The notes: generated by a model not told the origin, from the letters alone. DNA of 64,000 nucleotides from Cristatella mucedo (GCA_009760855.2 WPIO01000180.1:126001-190000), one strand, 5' to 3'. Shown: positions 1-12,389, counted from the stretch's first letter. A program made the numbers and translations.

Positions 1-985
1 TTCTTCGACCCTGGAAGCACGGTTCGCCCGATCTCGCTGTGGTCAGGTGTGGGTAATTGCCTCAAGCGGCTCTCTTGTCGTCTGTCGCGAACCGGCCCTG
101 AAGTGCGGCTGTATCCACCGACCATGACGGCATCGAGGTCTGGGTCGTGCCACGAGTGGTCATCACGAAGCTGCGAAAGTACGCCTGGCTCGTGGAAGGC
201 CGTCCTTGGACGGCCCAGCCAGCACAGGGCAGGGTCAGCCAAAGCTTGGCCACTGAGAGATTTGCCTACCACAGTCACTTCTTGACCACGGGTCTTGGTC
301 TGTCGTTGAGGGCTTGGTGGTTTTTTGTGCCGAGCGCTCCTGAATATGCTGCCAGTGGCTGCTGCCAAGAGTCGAGCATACTTTAGGACGGTTACCAGCT
401 GCCACCTATGCTGCACAAAGGTAGAGACTGCTTGCCACGTCTGGAGCCACAGCCGGCTGATGCTGAATACAATTATGGCCCGAGACAACCTGGTTCAGGC
501 CACCTAATCGGAGCTCTTCAGGCCACCATGCTCAACTACATGTCGGCAGGCCGCGCCCTCTCACTTGCCAGTGGTCTGGCTGTCAATCCGGACCTGGTCA
601 TTGACAATTGCTCTGATTTAGTAATTACTGATGTTACTGTGTCCTTCAAAGCAGTGACGATGCTCCTATTATGGCGGCCCGAAAAAAGACCATAAATATG
701 CAGCCACTGCTTGGTCTTTCCTGACTGCCTGGTACCGATAGGCCATTCGTTGTCAGAGCTCTCGGCGTGGCAAAATAATGAAGCTTGCCTGGCTGACCTC
801 GGCATCCCACGTGCATACAGGACGGTTTTAAGGCAGAACTGCTTCTCCGACACCATTACTGGATCGGAAGTGGTGTGGTTCTTGTTCCTGAACCCAGAGG
901 ACCAGGTGGCAACCGAAATCCCGGCAGAGCAGGGCACCACCGGCTATAGCATATAGGCACCTTAAATATTTTAATAAATATTGAA
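1..985. other. GC-richer edge segment, no recognised gene
   Basis: The segment is richer in G+C than its surroundings and has overlapping short open frames on both strands, the longest on the minus strand at 536-940 (134 codons). On the plus strand a frame ending at 956 is followed by AATAAA near 973, which could be a poly(A) signal. I recognise no domain in any frame. It may be a worn mobile element or the edge of a gene to the left. Confidence 0.3.
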
Positions 986-987
986 AA

Positions 988-1702
988 TCATTTGACATCT
1001 CGTCTCGACTTCTGAAACTCACTGCTTACTGACCTACCAGCATGTGCGATCAGGCGATTGCAGCTGGTGCAAAACTCTGCAGCTAGGCTTGTCTGTCGTG
1101 AGCGTCACAGTTGCCACATTACTCCACTTCTCGCCGACCTGCACTGGCTACCAGTGAGGCAACGGATTGACTTCAAGGTTTTGTCGCTCACTTGTAGGTC
1201 TCTTCATTCTATGGCTCCAGCCTATCATTCAGATATACTACCCCATCAGGCCAAGCATCGTACCACTCGCTTTTCGGAATCCAACAGTCTAGAAATACCT
1301 CGTACAAACCTTAAATCCTTTGGAGACCATGCATTTAGCTCGTATGCTCCCAAAGCCTGGAACTCCCTCCCGACCTGCGTCAGAACCTCTCCTGACCTGA
1401 CCACATTAAAAGAAACTTAAAAACACACCTATTTAGGACAGCATTTAGTGGGTCCTTGTGATTCGTCCTTGTTGTGCTTATGCGTGCTGACACTGTGCAT
1501 GCTGCCACTAACCACATTTGCATGCTGACCCTGTGCACGTCACCCCTAACCATATTATTTATTTTGTTTGTTTTTCAAGCATGATTTTACTTACTATTCT
1601 ATTGCGTATCACTTTGCAGCAAATGTAAAGCGCCTAGAAAGAGATCAAGTTCTCTGAGGGCGCTTTATCAAGTGCAATATTATTATTTTTATTATTATTT
1701 GA
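988..1702 (+). mobile_element. LINE family 1 fragment, 3' end
   Basis: A 5'-truncated copy of the L2/CR1-like element. The frame at 1058-1420 encodes the C-terminal region after the reverse transcriptase (QLVQNSAARLVCRERHSCH, then SFGDHAFSSYAPKAWNSLP). It is followed by the family 3' UTR, the AAAGCGCC/GGGCGCTTT stem-loop at about 1628-1669 and an (ATT)n tail to 1702. The start matches the family where it encodes VTSRLDFCNSL, so most of the reverse transcriptase is missing. The tail is shared with an inverted copy that begins directly after it. Confidence 0.85.
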
Positions 1703-2165
1703 TATAGCAAACCAAGAGAAGTGAATATCTTTCTAGATGCCTTAAAGTTTCTTCAAAGCAAATACAATCGAATGTTTAGCTGTAGCATGCTCAATTAGCA
1801 AGGATAACATGGTTAGGGATGACATTCACATGGTCCGTGTGCAATTTCGCTTAGTGGCAGCAAGCATAGTATCAGCACACATAAGAGCATAAAGGGCGAA
1901 CCACGGGGATCTGCTAGATGCTCTTATAAATGGATGCGTTTTTAGTTTTTTTTAATAAGAATAAGTCAAGAGATGTCGCGACACAAGTCAGGAGTGAGCT
2001 CAAAGCTTTGGGAGCATACAAACTAAAGGCGTGGTCTCCGAAGGATTTGAGGTTTGTACGAGGTACAGGTAAACAACTAGATTCCGAGAAGCAGGTGGTT
2101 CTATCCATAGCCTGGGGGGCGATAGATCTAAGAGGTAGTCTGAAGGCAAAGAATGTAGGGACGTG
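1703..2165 (-). mobile_element. LINE family 1 fragment, 3' end, inverted
   Basis: A minus-strand degraded 3' end of the same family. Reading left to right it starts at the worn stem-loop (TCTTTCTAGATGCC, compare TCTTTCTAGGCGC), runs through the 3' UTR and reaches the C-terminal coding region (RTNLKSFGDHAFSLYAPKA) at about 1980-2070. It joins the plus-strand copy at 988-1702 tail to tail at the (ATT)n tract. Frameshifts and stops show that it is dead. Confidence 0.75.
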
Positions 2166-2551
2166 AAAATAAATGGAAAAACTTTGAATACAAGTATACA
2201 AGTATATCGAGGGTTTTGTCCTTACAGTAAGCTTAATGAACCACTAGATAATTTAGCACAACTAGCATGGGAGCTGCATACCCAAACCTCTAGATTTCTT
2301 AGCTGATATTTCGTTGCATGGTTTTAATACCATTAACCAAATTTTACTGCATTTAGTTTAGCTTTGAGTAAGCCATTGAAGGAGAACCCGAATAAAAGAC
2401 CTTCGTGAGACGGACCTGATCTCACTGAGTAAGCCTGGTGCACCGGAGATAAGAAGCATGGCGAAGAATAAAAATAGGTTGCCTGAAGGGAGACCGATAG
2501 CCACGCCGAAATATGTCCGGCCAAAGGTTGACTGAGAATCAGGTGTCTTAC

Positions 2552-2705
2552 CACTTGCTAGCGAAATCCAGTTTTCAAGCCGCTCTAAGTATTCCCCCAA
2601 AAGCCCAGTGACCAGTGGACCCACGGCACTTTCGGTGGCGTTTTTACTTGCTTTTCGGAATTGTCGAAACCATGACCATACCGGAAAAATTACCATCAGG
2701 CCAAC
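2552..2705 (-). CDS. STRA6-like gene A, internal exon after the fourth transmembrane region
   Basis: The exon is read on the minus strand with acceptor TTTTTAG before 2705 and donor GTAAGA after 2552: 51 codons plus one base. It encodes the end of a hydrophobic segment (VGLMVIFPVW), then WFRQFRKASKN and GEYLERLENWISLAS. In vertebrate STRA6 the corresponding stretch is the end of a transmembrane helix with a WYPV core, a basic loop, and a conserved EEYLRNLL-like segment, so order and spacing agree. The next gene A exons must lie left of the window. The exon supplying the first part of this helix was not found between 2706 and 19711. Family assignment is by recognition of motifs, not by a search. 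Confidence 0.72.
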
Positions 2706-5300
2706 CTAAAAATATAAAAAATATTCCTAGTAATTTAAAAAACGCCTAATAAAATAATGATCATAATGAATGACAAAATCTATAGCAAAGACAGCTCGTT
2801 GAAAGTACTTCCAGCGTTAAGGCTAATTTCAGTAGTCAATGTCTGATCATGAACAATTGGTATATTCATTCACTCTGCTAGTTACTCATGATGCCCACGT
2901 CTTGATTGATGGAAAAGACTAATACAGATGGAATATTAAGATAAACTTGTAGCCGGGATATCTGATATATATCGTCAAGTTTATGCAAATAAGAAATTTG
3001 TTCTAACTAAAATTAGCTAATAGGTGCGCCGTAATTAAAGTGGTATCGCCTTCAAAATATGCGTCACAAATATTTAATTTTTTATGGGAGAGGGCCCAGC
3101 CTTAAGTAACCCTTTACATCAGGCTTCAGGTTCTCGACCTTTGCTACCCAGTTCATGGATTCGAGTAATGGAGCAGGCCCCTTTTGTCCCATAAGCAGAT
3201 GCACATGGCCTTTTCCCCAGTTCCGAGGATAATGCCTACTGCATTTGCAGTGTGCAGTTCCAACTACAATTGCCCTACTGTTTGATAGAAATAAAATAAT
3301 AAATTGCCAAAGCAATTAAATTAATGACACTTATCCTCAACCTACATGATATATATAGTTTTCAAAATGAGTTTGTCAGTACGTAGGTCTGCAAACACTA
3401 GTTATTGATGTCATGCTTTCAATATATGCTTTGTGATATTTACAGTACTAACAAGATGATAAGTGATGGGCGACAGGTAAAAATACCAGCCAAAATTTCT
3501 TAGCAAGATTTGTACCCAAGTGCAATTTTTTCCAGTTTTTGATATTGAACAACTAATTAAGCATTGAATAGAAAAATATAAATGAGTTGAATTCAAGTTG
3601 GAATTTTATAAAAAAATACATAGGTAACAAATTAACAGATCTCTCAGGAGAACTGATGAAATTGAAGAACCTGACAAGAAAAATTACCCGACGTTCTAAA
3701 AGGTATTTGAATTACTGAGATTGAGACTTCGTACTGCTATAACCTTATTCATTAAGGAATGATCTTTATTTTCAAAATCACAATTGCCTGGGAAAAATCA
3801 TTGGCCGGTTTGGTCCAATTAAAGGAGTTAACTTTATTATTTAATTAATACTGCAGAAATATTAACAAACATTCCATCAAAGTGTCCTGAATTTATTGAA
3901 CTTATTAATCAATAAAGTTTAATAATTTAAAAAAAAGATTTTCATCGATTTTTCGTTATTTGTTTTATTAATCTAGGATATTCAGAGTATAACCTTCTAT
4001 CGCCTGCTGTCTTGAAGCTAAGGAATGGAACAACTGATGCATCGTCCACAAAGGATTTGAGGGCATTAGGAGGCTTAAACGGGTCAGCAGTTCAGCTAGG
4101 TATCAAGGAGCAAAGCCACATGCACCTGAGACAAAGCATTGGTTTATTTGCAAACATCATGAACGATAGCTGTTACGGCAGATCAAGTTCAATTAATTAG
4201 GAGGTTTGCAAATTAAAGTAGAGATCAGTTGATTGACTATGCTCCTACAGCTCCTATAGCTCGAAAAGAGCCTTACTAATCTCTCCCATCTTGGATTACA
4301 GATTCAGTGACTCATGCTGTACAATCTAAGCATGGGGAGCTAGAGCGACTTCCTCCTGTACTAACCCCTGGGGATAAATATGTATTGCTTACTAAAACTA
4401 TCAGAAAGACCTTTAAAGACAGAGCTACTAAAGACAGTGCTCTCTCCGAATTGAGCACTGAAAATAATTCTGCCTCAAGCAGGTGAAGCATTTCCTCAGC
4501 CTACAAGAAAGTGCTCCAATTTTCGAGCGACGAGTGACCAAGTTTCCAACCATGCTCGGAACAACAGTTTATAGCTCTGACTTTTAATTTTATTGGGGCG
4601 CTCCATACGAGCCTTGGGCATTGCAAGCATTAATTTTTATCTTAATAGCACCTAGTTGATTTTCAATTTGCAGCATTTACGCTGCCTGTAGCCGGTGCCC
4701 ACAGATTGTACAATACGAAACGAACATCCGGGGTTCAGGCATCGTGGGAGAAGCTCCCCACTTGCGTCCTGGGCTACCAGTGAGTGACTGAGTGCATGTG
4801 CATTGCTTTAGTGGCCGATGAGAAGAAATGACTAATTTCCACAGGCAGAATGAACGAATGCAGTCTGTGTCTTTCGTCTGATAACAGAAATGAGGTTGTC
4901 TTTAGTATAAAGGCAGAATTTAAATACCTACAGTTGGGATTTCACCTGATTTCTACTGACCTGGTATGTTGCAGCCATGAGGATTACAGCAGTAGCCACC
5001 AATCTGGTTGGAAACTGGAAATATGGTGTGGACTTGTAGACAAATGTGGCCATAAATTTCTCCTTGTCAAACATGCCTACAGAATGCAGGTCCATCCTGA
5101 AAAAGCATGATCATGCTTTGCAGAAAGGCACAATTAAGGATCTTCATTTGAAGACTTGTGGATACACACTGAGATATCAAGGTTAACCGATTCTGCACTG
5201 GCCTAAATAAAAGATAAAGCACTCGCAGCGCTACTGCTAGCTCTGCTAGTAGCCCAATGGCAATCTGATCGCTAATTGAGTCTGCTTTATTTTGCCATGC
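2706..5300. other. Intron-like AT-rich DNA of gene A
   Basis: No recognised gene. A minus-strand open frame at 3082-3315 has an acceptor-like CAAACAG and reads HYPRNWGKGHVHLLMG, but it has no hydrophobic helix and matches nothing I know. Worn tracts are AT-rich throughout. The plus frames at 4012-4200 and 4850-5110 show no family features. Confidence 0.3.
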
Positions 5301-5304
5301 CGAA

Positions 5305-6250
5305 AATTGATCCTGGATGTAAGAAAAAGTTTACTCAAACTAAGAGATGATAAATATGAACTGCTGCTCATAAGACACCCTAAGCATGTAGCTGGATTAT
5401 AAGGCTTTGCTGTTGTAATAGGCGATACTTTTGTGCGACCATCACCACGTGCTCTGCACGTCTAAGTTTAGGTGTCGTTTTCGACAGTTGCCGAAATTTT
5501 AAAAGCTTCATTCAGAACACTGCTTCCAAAGCTAGCCATCAAGACCGATCCCTATCCGATTCTTCCGGAGCTGCCTTTACCGGTGATTTGAAAAGAATTT
5601 AACTTTAAGCTAATTCATTCTGCTTCGGCTAGATTATTGTAATTCCCTTTTGGCTGGGATTCCAAACAAAGCGACGAGGTCACTGTAGCTGGCTATGAAA
5701 ATGGCTGCAAGGCTGGTTTTCAAATCCCAGAGGTTTGAGCACGTGTCTCCATTGCTAAAAGAGCTAGGATATCTGCACGTTGATCAACCGATAAAGAGCG
5801 ACGCTCTAACACTGACCCGGGAGGCTTGATTTCTCCATACCTAACTGAACTGCTGCGCCAGTTATAGCCTCCTCGCGCCTTTGAATCCTGTATGGACAAT
5901 ACCGTAGATGGTTCATTCCTTCATTTAAAAACCATTGACGACAGAAGGTAATGCCCTTCAGGTCTTAGGCTGTGGAACTCGCTTCCGCAATTATTATGCC
6001 ACAACTATTCTCCTACTGCCGACTCACCCTTTCAGCCGTCCTGAACTGCTAATTCCATGCTACTCACTGCCTCAACTGCTCTCCTGACTGAGCTCTCCTG
6101 CCCACTTTTTCATTTTTGTGTGATATGACATCTGTTTGCTACAGAAAGACGATTAAGCTGTGGGTGGGCTTTGCAAAAATCTGCTATGTAACACCCGCAT
6201 AGTCTTTGTGGCTTTGAAGAGTTATAGACGGAGGTACATCACGTTAAATT
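5305..6250 (+). mobile_element. LINE family 2 fragment, heavily decayed
   Basis: It matches the other family 2 copies from the region downstream of the reverse transcriptase active site (ELLLIGHPK-like at about 5360) through the C-terminal part (FKSQRFEHVSPLLKELG near 5720) to the terminal sequence GAGTTATAGACGGAGGTACA at about 6222. Many stops and indels break the frame. The expected (ATTAC)n tail has decayed to ACGTTAAATTTAACATC. Confidence 0.75.
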
Positions 6251-7060
6251 TAACATCGCTACAAGTGCCAATTGGTAAGGCTGTTTGATAAGCTTGAAAG
6301 GTGTCAGTTTGGGTTCATTGGGTTTTTCTTCCTTACAACTGTTTGGCGGTTAAAAACTATTCAAAGTGCAACGAAAGTAGGTTTCCTATGCAAAGTTTTC
6401 AAAAAGGTTTTGTATCTTGCATTATAAATTAGCGACACACAGTACTTACTCGTGCCAAGGTAGAGGTGCAGATCCTAAGAGCCGCCCCACGTGTCGAAGG
6501 TGATGCTCTTCTGCTAGAAGCTGCGAGTGATATCAAGAACAGAACAGTTATTGACAGCTAACGAGTGGAAGCGGAATTATTCGAAGGCAATGTCAGAGCG
6601 TCACTTGCATAACTATGCAACTAGGTTACCTGAGGCTTAGGATACAGCCCAAATTGGCGCTTCTGAACGCACCTCACTGCTTGCAGGAAGAAGTTTGCTA
6701 TAAGCCCAATTAGGAAAAGCAAAGATGGTGCGTTGTAGAACAGAGTATTGTACTTTGTCAGTGCCTAAAAATAGAAGGCAAAGACGCACCAGAATGTTTT
6801 ATGTACTATAATAACATTGCAGTATATAGTGTGACATACATAGCTAAGCTGCTACATATGTTTTAGCATCATAGTACCGTCTGTCCGCCAATGAACAATA
6901 AGTAGCAGAGCTTTTCACAAACCTCAAGGCCATTTGTCAAACAAGCTTTTGAAAGTACTAGGCTGTGGAGCTTCCAATCACAATTCTGACACAGCAGCAT
7001 ATAACCATCTGCTGACGACGATGGCACATAATTCCCAGCCATCCGAGCTTTTACTTTCAT
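6251..7060. other. Unassigned intron-like DNA
   Basis: Nothing recognised. A short plus-strand frame at about 6450-6560 (TRAKVEVQILRAAPRVEGD) ends in a stop and has no family features that I can name. Confidence 0.25.
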
Positions 7061-7650
7061 AATAGTATTAATAATAATAGTACACTTGATAAAGCGCCCT
7101 CAGAGAACTCAGTCTCTTTCTATGTGCTTTACATTTGCTGAAAAGTGAAACACGATTGAATGGTGAGTAATATCATGCTTGATAAACATGAATAACATGG
7201 TTAGGGGTGACATGCCCAGGGTCAGCATGCAAATGTAGTTAGTGGCATCATGCACAGTGTCAGCACACATAAGCACACGAATAAAAAATTACAGGGACTA
7301 ACTGAATGCTGTCCTAAATAGGTGCGTCTTTAAGTTCTTTTTAAATGTGGTCAAGTAAGGGGATGTTCTGACGCAAGTCGGGAGAGAGTTCCAGGCTTTG
7401 GGAGCATACAAACTAAATGCACGGTCTCCAAAGGATTTGAGGTTTGTACGAGGTAGTGACAAACTTCTGGATTCCGAAAAGCGGGTGGTGTGATGCTGAG
7501 CCTTGTGGGGGAGTAGATCTGAGAGATAGGCTGGAGGCAAAGAATGAAGTGACCTAAAAGTGAGCAACTAAACCTCGAAGTTGATCTATTGCTTGACTGG
7601 TAGCCAGTGCAGGTCGGCGAGAAGTCCATACTCCTGACATCCTCAATTAC
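7061..7650 (-). mobile_element. LINE family 1 fragment, 3' end
   Basis: A minus-strand copy starting at the ATT-type tail and stem-loop (CTTGATAAAGCGCCCTCAGA at about 7088), then the 3' UTR, then the C-terminal coding region in two overlapping frames (7298-7567 and 7351-7629; RTNLKSFGDRAFSLYAPKAW, TFKKNLKTHLFRTAFS). A frameshift separates the two frames, and the copy is 5'-truncated near 7650. Confidence 0.85.
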
Positions 7651-7669
7651 CTTCCAGACTCAGTTATTC

Positions 7670-8880
7670 TTATTTTAATAATAATAATTATCACTTTGCA
7701 GGGCCCCATTGGGTGACTTAATCTCTTATTGGGCTCTAAAAATTACATCTTTCCAACATGACTGCCAAGCATAATCTAGGCTATCACTTCTATACTGGTG
7801 ACACTTAGTTTTACCTTCGCTTTTTTCCCTCCCAGCCCTCGAGCAAGTTAAATTCTTTCCACTCCCTTGATGCATGTATTGATGATATCCCCACGTGGAT
7901 GACAGCAAATTTTCTTACTATAAATGATGATAAAATTAATTTAAGAGTTATATGCAAACTAAGTGTGATTCAGAAATTGGAAAACCAAACGCTCAAAATC
8001 GGCTTAGTCAGCATATCTCCTGTTAAATCTATACAAAATCCCAGTAGAATGTTCCAAAGTGACCTTTCGTTTGACGACCACATCAGCTCAGCAATCAATT
8101 CGGCCTATTTTTTAGCTAATTAACGTGCCGAAAATTAGGGCTGGTTTAGATACGGATAGTACATCTAAGTTGGTCCATGCATTTATGACATCCCGTTTTG
8201 ACTTCTAAAACTGGCTTCTTTCTGACCTACCAGCGTGTGCCGCCAGGCGGTTACAGCTTGTGCACAACTCTACAGCTAGGCATGTCTTTCGTGAGCTTCG
8301 CAGTTGCCAAATCACACCACATCTTTCCAAGCTGCACTGGTTATCAGTCAAGCAATAGACCAAATTAAAATGTTTTTTCGCTCACTTTTAGGTTCCCTTC
8401 TACTTTAGCTCCAGCCTACCTATCAGGTCTGATCCCCCAAACGTGCCAAGTATCTTACAACCCTCTTTTGGGAACCTAACTGTTTGCCTGCACCTCGAAC
8501 AACATCAAGACCTTTGGAAAGCGTGCATTTAGTTCGAATGCTCCCAAAGCCTGGAAAACTAACCTGACTTGCGTCGGGACACCCCCTGACTTGACCAAAC
8601 TGAAAAAGAAATAAAAAACGCGCCTATTTATGTCAGAATTTAGTGGGTTCTTGTGATTCGTCATTTATCTGCTTATGCCTGCTGTACTCTTGCATGCTGC
8701 CAGTAACCACACTTGCATGTTTAGCCAGTGAATAGCACCTCTAAGAATGTTATTCATGTTGTTTAGCAAGCACGATACCACTGACCATTAGATCGCCCTG
8801 CCTTTGAAGCAAATGTAAAGAGCCTAGAAAGAGATGAGTTCTCTGAGGGCACTTTATCAAGATTATTACAATTATTAATT
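7670..8880 (+). mobile_element. LINE family 1 fragment, decayed
   Basis: A plus-strand copy from just upstream of the reverse transcriptase active site (HNLGYHFYTGDT, about 7765-7810; the catalytic aspartates are lost) to the 3' stem-loop and a short ATT-rich tail at 8855-8880. Stops and frameshifts are frequent; one open stretch is 7899-8123. The stem-loop survives as GAGCCTAGAAAGAGATGAGTT. The block at 7670-7740, just before it, begins with an (AAT)n run and may be the tail of a further, separate fragment. Confidence 0.75.
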
Positions 8881-8969
8881 GTGGAAAGATAGTACAATCA
8901 AATGAATAGCCATAGCATGCACCAGGACAACAAGCCCAACATTGTTAGAGGCAACGTGCACAGTGTTGA

Positions 8970-9970
8970 AGTGCAAAGTATGGTTAGTAAACGATGATAC
9001 AACCGAACTGCTGCTCATAGGACACCCTAAGCGTGTGGTTGGATTAAAAGGCTTTCCTGTTATAATAAGTGATGCTATTGTGCGACCATCGCCACGTGCT
9101 CGAAATTTAGGTGTCGTTTACTAGAGCGGTCTCAATTTTTAAAGCTTCATTCAGAAGACTGGTTCTACATGTAGCCATCGCGTCCGATCCCTGTCTAAGA
9201 TTAGGGGCTGTCTTCCACAGTGACTTGTAAAAAATTTAATTAGCTCTTTAGTTATGTCTCGGCTTGATTATTATAATTCCCTTTTGGTTGGGCTGCCAAA
9301 GAAAGCTATTAGGCCACTACAGCTGACTATGAATATGGCTGCAAGGCTAGTCTTCAAGTCTCAGCGGTTTGAGCACGTGTCTCCTTTGCTGAAAGAGCTA
9401 GGATGGTTGCCGGTTGAGCAAAGGATACAGAGCAAAGTTCTTACGCTGACCCAAAAGGCCCTCCACTGCTTGGCTCCTTCATACCTAGCTGAACTGCTGC
9501 ACCAGTTTCAGCCTCTTCGCGCCCTCAGGTCCTGCGTGGACAATAAATTAGCTGTCTCTTTCCTTTGCTTGAATACCGTTGGCGACAGAAGCTTTAGCTG
9601 TGCAGGTCCTAGACTGTGGAACTCCCTTCAACAATTCTTACCCAATGACAGCTACTCTCCTACTGCCGACTATGGCTCATCCTTTTCAGCGGTCCTGAGC
9701 TGCTACCTCCACACTACTCACTACCTCAACTGCTCTCCTGACTCCGCCATGCTTCCCAATTTCTCTTGGTTGCGTGAGACGAAGTCTATTGGCTACCGAA
9801 TGCGTACCGAAAGCCGCATAGGCAGTGAGTGTGCTATGCAAAACTCTCCTGTGTAACACCCACATTGTCTTTATGACTTTGTGGAGTTGCAGACGGAGAT
9901 ACATCACATTACGTTACATTACATTACATTACATTACATCACATTACATTACATTACATTACATAACATC
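8970..9970 (+). mobile_element. LINE family 2 fragment with (ATTAC)n tail
   Basis: The frame at 9254-9856 (200 codons) encodes the typical C-terminal part of an L2-like LINE: SRLDYYNSLLVGLPKKAIRP, AARLVFKSQRFEHVSPLLKE and a GDRSFSCAGPRLWNSL block. Upstream sequence to about 8975 matches the segment just after the reverse transcriptase. The 3' end GTTGCAGACGGAGATACATC is followed by tandem ATTAC units (about 9899-9968), the family's tail. The catalytic domain is absent, so the copy is 5'-truncated. Confidence 0.85.
9899..9968 (+). repeat. (ATTAC)n microsatellite tail
   Basis: About a dozen tandem pentamers ATTAC/CATTA with a few substitutions, directly after the conserved 3' end of a family 2 LINE. 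The same pentamer follows the family 2 copy ending at 41845, so it is an element tail rather than a chance microsatellite. Confidence 0.85.
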
Positions 9971-10029
9971 AGTGGTAGAATGCCCTAGGTCATCACCCAT
10001 AAGCACAAACAAACAAATCGCCAGGACCC

Positions 10030-10800
10030 AAAAATTGCTGTGATAAGCTTTTATCATTCTATTTAAACATCGTCAAAGTAAAGGGATGGCTTGACGGCAG
10101 TGTGAAATACGTTTAAGGCTTCACGATCATATGAACTAAAAGCGGAATTTTTAATAGATTTGAGGTTCGCCTGAGGGATAGCTAAGCGATTTGAGTTAGA
10201 TAACGGACGGTATAGTGCCCTAAGTGGGAGGAATAGTTCTATCGTTAGGCTGAAGATATAAATTGAAAAGAACTAAACGTGGGTGACCAAACCTCCATGT
10301 CAATGCGTTGCTTGTCTGGGAGCCAGTGCCGATCGGTGCGAAGTGATGTGACGTGGTAACTGGGATGCTCACAACATTCATGCCAAGCTGCAGAGTTTTG
10401 AAACAGATGTAAGGGCATGATTTCGCTGGCCGACAGACCAGAAGCAGTGAGTTAAAGAGGTCATGACGGGACGTCACGAAATGTATGGAGCAGCTTCGAT
10501 ATAACATGCCTGTCTAAACAAGCCCATGTTTTAGCTATATCGAGTACCTGATAGTGGACAGTCGTGACTGTGGACCTGATGTGGCGATCTATTGAAATTT
10601 CACTTTGGAATTGGAACCTAGATTTCGATCAGATGTAATAGGGTATTCCGGGAAAAAATAATTTTGAGTGTTAAACCTTAACATTTCGGTGTTACAGTTG
10701 GTTTGCCCATAACACTTTACCTAGTTTTAGAATAGTCAAATTTTATAATATTTGTTGCCATAAATGTGCAGCTGTCAGCAATATAATTGGTACAGGAGAT
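10030..10800 (-). mobile_element. LINE family 1 copy, old and diverged
   Basis: A minus-strand relic. Landmarks from the intact copy appear in order: RTAFS-region DNA near 10050, LKSFGD-region DNA near 10155, GCTGCAGAGTTTTG at 10387, a CTGTCTAAACAAGCCC site at 10510, and the GTTTGCCCATAAC site at 10699. A frame at 10220-10507 (KTLQLGMNVVSIPVTTSHHF) is out of register with the element. The divergence is larger than in neighbouring copies. Confidence 0.7.
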
Positions 10801-10854
10801 GAGGTAATTCTACATGCTAGAGAACTGGGAGGTATGCAAATCTACCAATAGGTT

Positions 10855-11918
10855 CAATCTACATGCAAGTACCTCTGAAATATAGGGTACATCAGCGCTC
10901 TGTGCTAGGTTCGGTTCTTTTCACGGATTACACTCTCCCTCTTGCTGGTGTGATTGCCAAGCACAATCTCGGCTTTCGCTTTTATGTGGATGACACTCAG
11001 TTGTACCTTTGCTTTCATCCCTCCCAGCCTTCGAGCACCTCAAATTCTGCCAGCATATCTCCAGTTGAATCAGCTCAAAATCTACTTGTCATATTCCAAA
11101 GCGTCCAATCGTTAGACGACCATATCAGCTCCACAGTCAAATCTGCCTATTTTCAGCTTCAAACCATTGCAAAAATTTGGGCTTGTTTAGATAAGAATAT
11201 CTCATCCAAGTTGGTCCATGCATTCGTGACATCGCGTCTCGACTTCTGCAAATCACTGCTTACTGGTCTACCAGCATGAGCGATCATGCGATTGCAGCTG
11301 GTGCAAATCTTTGTCTGTCGTGAGCGTCGCAGTTGTCACATTACTCCACTTCTCACCGACCTGCACAGGCTACCATCAAGCTACGGATTGACTTCAAGGT
11401 TTTATCGCTCTCTTTTAGGTCACTTCATTCTTTGGCTCCAGCCTATCTATCAGATATACTCCCCCATCAGGCCAAGTATCGTACCACCCGCCTTTCGGAA
11501 TCCAACAGTCTACAAATACCTCATACAAACCTTAAATCCTTTGGAGACCGTGCATTTATTTTGTATGCTCCCAAAGCCTGGAACTCCCTTACGACTTGCG
11601 TCAGAACATCCCCTGACCGCATTTAAAAAGAACTTCAAAAGACACCCATTTAGGACAGCATTTATTGGGTCCCTGTGACTCGTCCTTCATATGCGTATGC
11701 GTGCTGACACTGTGCATGCTGCTACTAACCACATTGCATGTTCGTTATGCTGACCCAGTGCATGTCACCCCTTACCATGTTATTCTATTGTTAGTTTATC
11801 AAGCATGATATCACTCCACATTCAATTGCATTTCCCTTTGCAGCAAATGTAAAGCGCCTAGAAAGAGATTAAGTTCTCTGAGTGCTCTTTATTAAGTCCA
11901 TTATTATTAATATTATTA
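10855..11918 (+). mobile_element. LINE family 1 copy with internal deletion
   Basis: It starts within the reverse transcriptase (VPLKYRVHQRSVLGSVLF, then FRFYVDDTQLYLCF with a YVDD active site, 10863-11279) and runs to the stem-loop (about 11848-11890) and ATT-rich tail. About 190 bp present in other copies is missing between SSTSNS and SISPVESA (near 11046); the joined ends share short CTCT-type homology. A later frameshift near 11280 and a small deletion of QNSAARL complete the inactivation. Confidence 0.85.
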
Positions 11919-11954
11919 TCAAGTGAAAGTCCCGATCCTGCTCGACAATGACAT

Positions 11955-12015
11955 TAGCAATAGGGAGAGAACTAAAAGTGAAACCAAGCACAGAGCCCTG
12001 AGGTATTTCAACGGT
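11955..12015 (-). mobile_element. Small LINE family 1 piece, minus strand
   Basis: AAGCACAGAGCCCTGAGGTA at 11987 matches the reverse strand of the reverse transcriptase segment encoding VPQGSVLGP in the intact copy. It sits within 100 bp of the tail of the plus-strand copy before it. Confidence 0.5.
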
Positions 12016-12035
12016 TCCTATATCCGTTCACTAAA

Positions 12036-12205
12036 GCCGTGACGGCACACTAGGTAAGGAGGTTGCTTTTCACGACTTCGGTCCCTTAGGTCGTGGGTTG
12101 GAATCCTGTGGTAGGTAATCCCATATTGCAGCTGCAAGAGATGGCTGTAGCCTTAAAGGCTCTTTTGTCGCTATGAAAAAGAGTTGAATCGGAATTTTTT
12201 TTCAT
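12036..12205 (+). mobile_element. SINE-1 (tRNA-derived)
   Basis: The head contains an A-box-like CACTAGGTAAGGAGG and a B-box-like GGGTTGGAATCC about 45 bases later, followed by the family body (TATTGCAGCTGCAAG, then GGCTCTTTTGTCGCTATG). It ends in a T-rich run. The G in the B box replaces the C of GGTTCGAATCC, so the internal promoter is weakened. Six further copies in the window share this head and body. Confidence 0.8.
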
Positions 12206-12248
12206 TTCGATCTTAAGTCTCGATCTGACATATGATATTAACCAAAGC

Positions 12249-12389
12249 AGTGCTGTGTCAGTGATATATATAAATAAATAAATAAATATAAATATATATA
12301 TATATGTATATATATATTTATTTATTTATATTTGGATTGGTGAAAATTCCTATGAGGAGACAAGCCATCAGAAGTTCGTATTCACCGTA

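Noticed and set aside
3108-3271. A minus-strand frame with phases that would fit the missing gene A exon.
   Set aside because: The missing exon should supply a membrane helix, and this peptide has none; the GTAAAG donor is also weak. Phase agreement on both sides can occur by chance.
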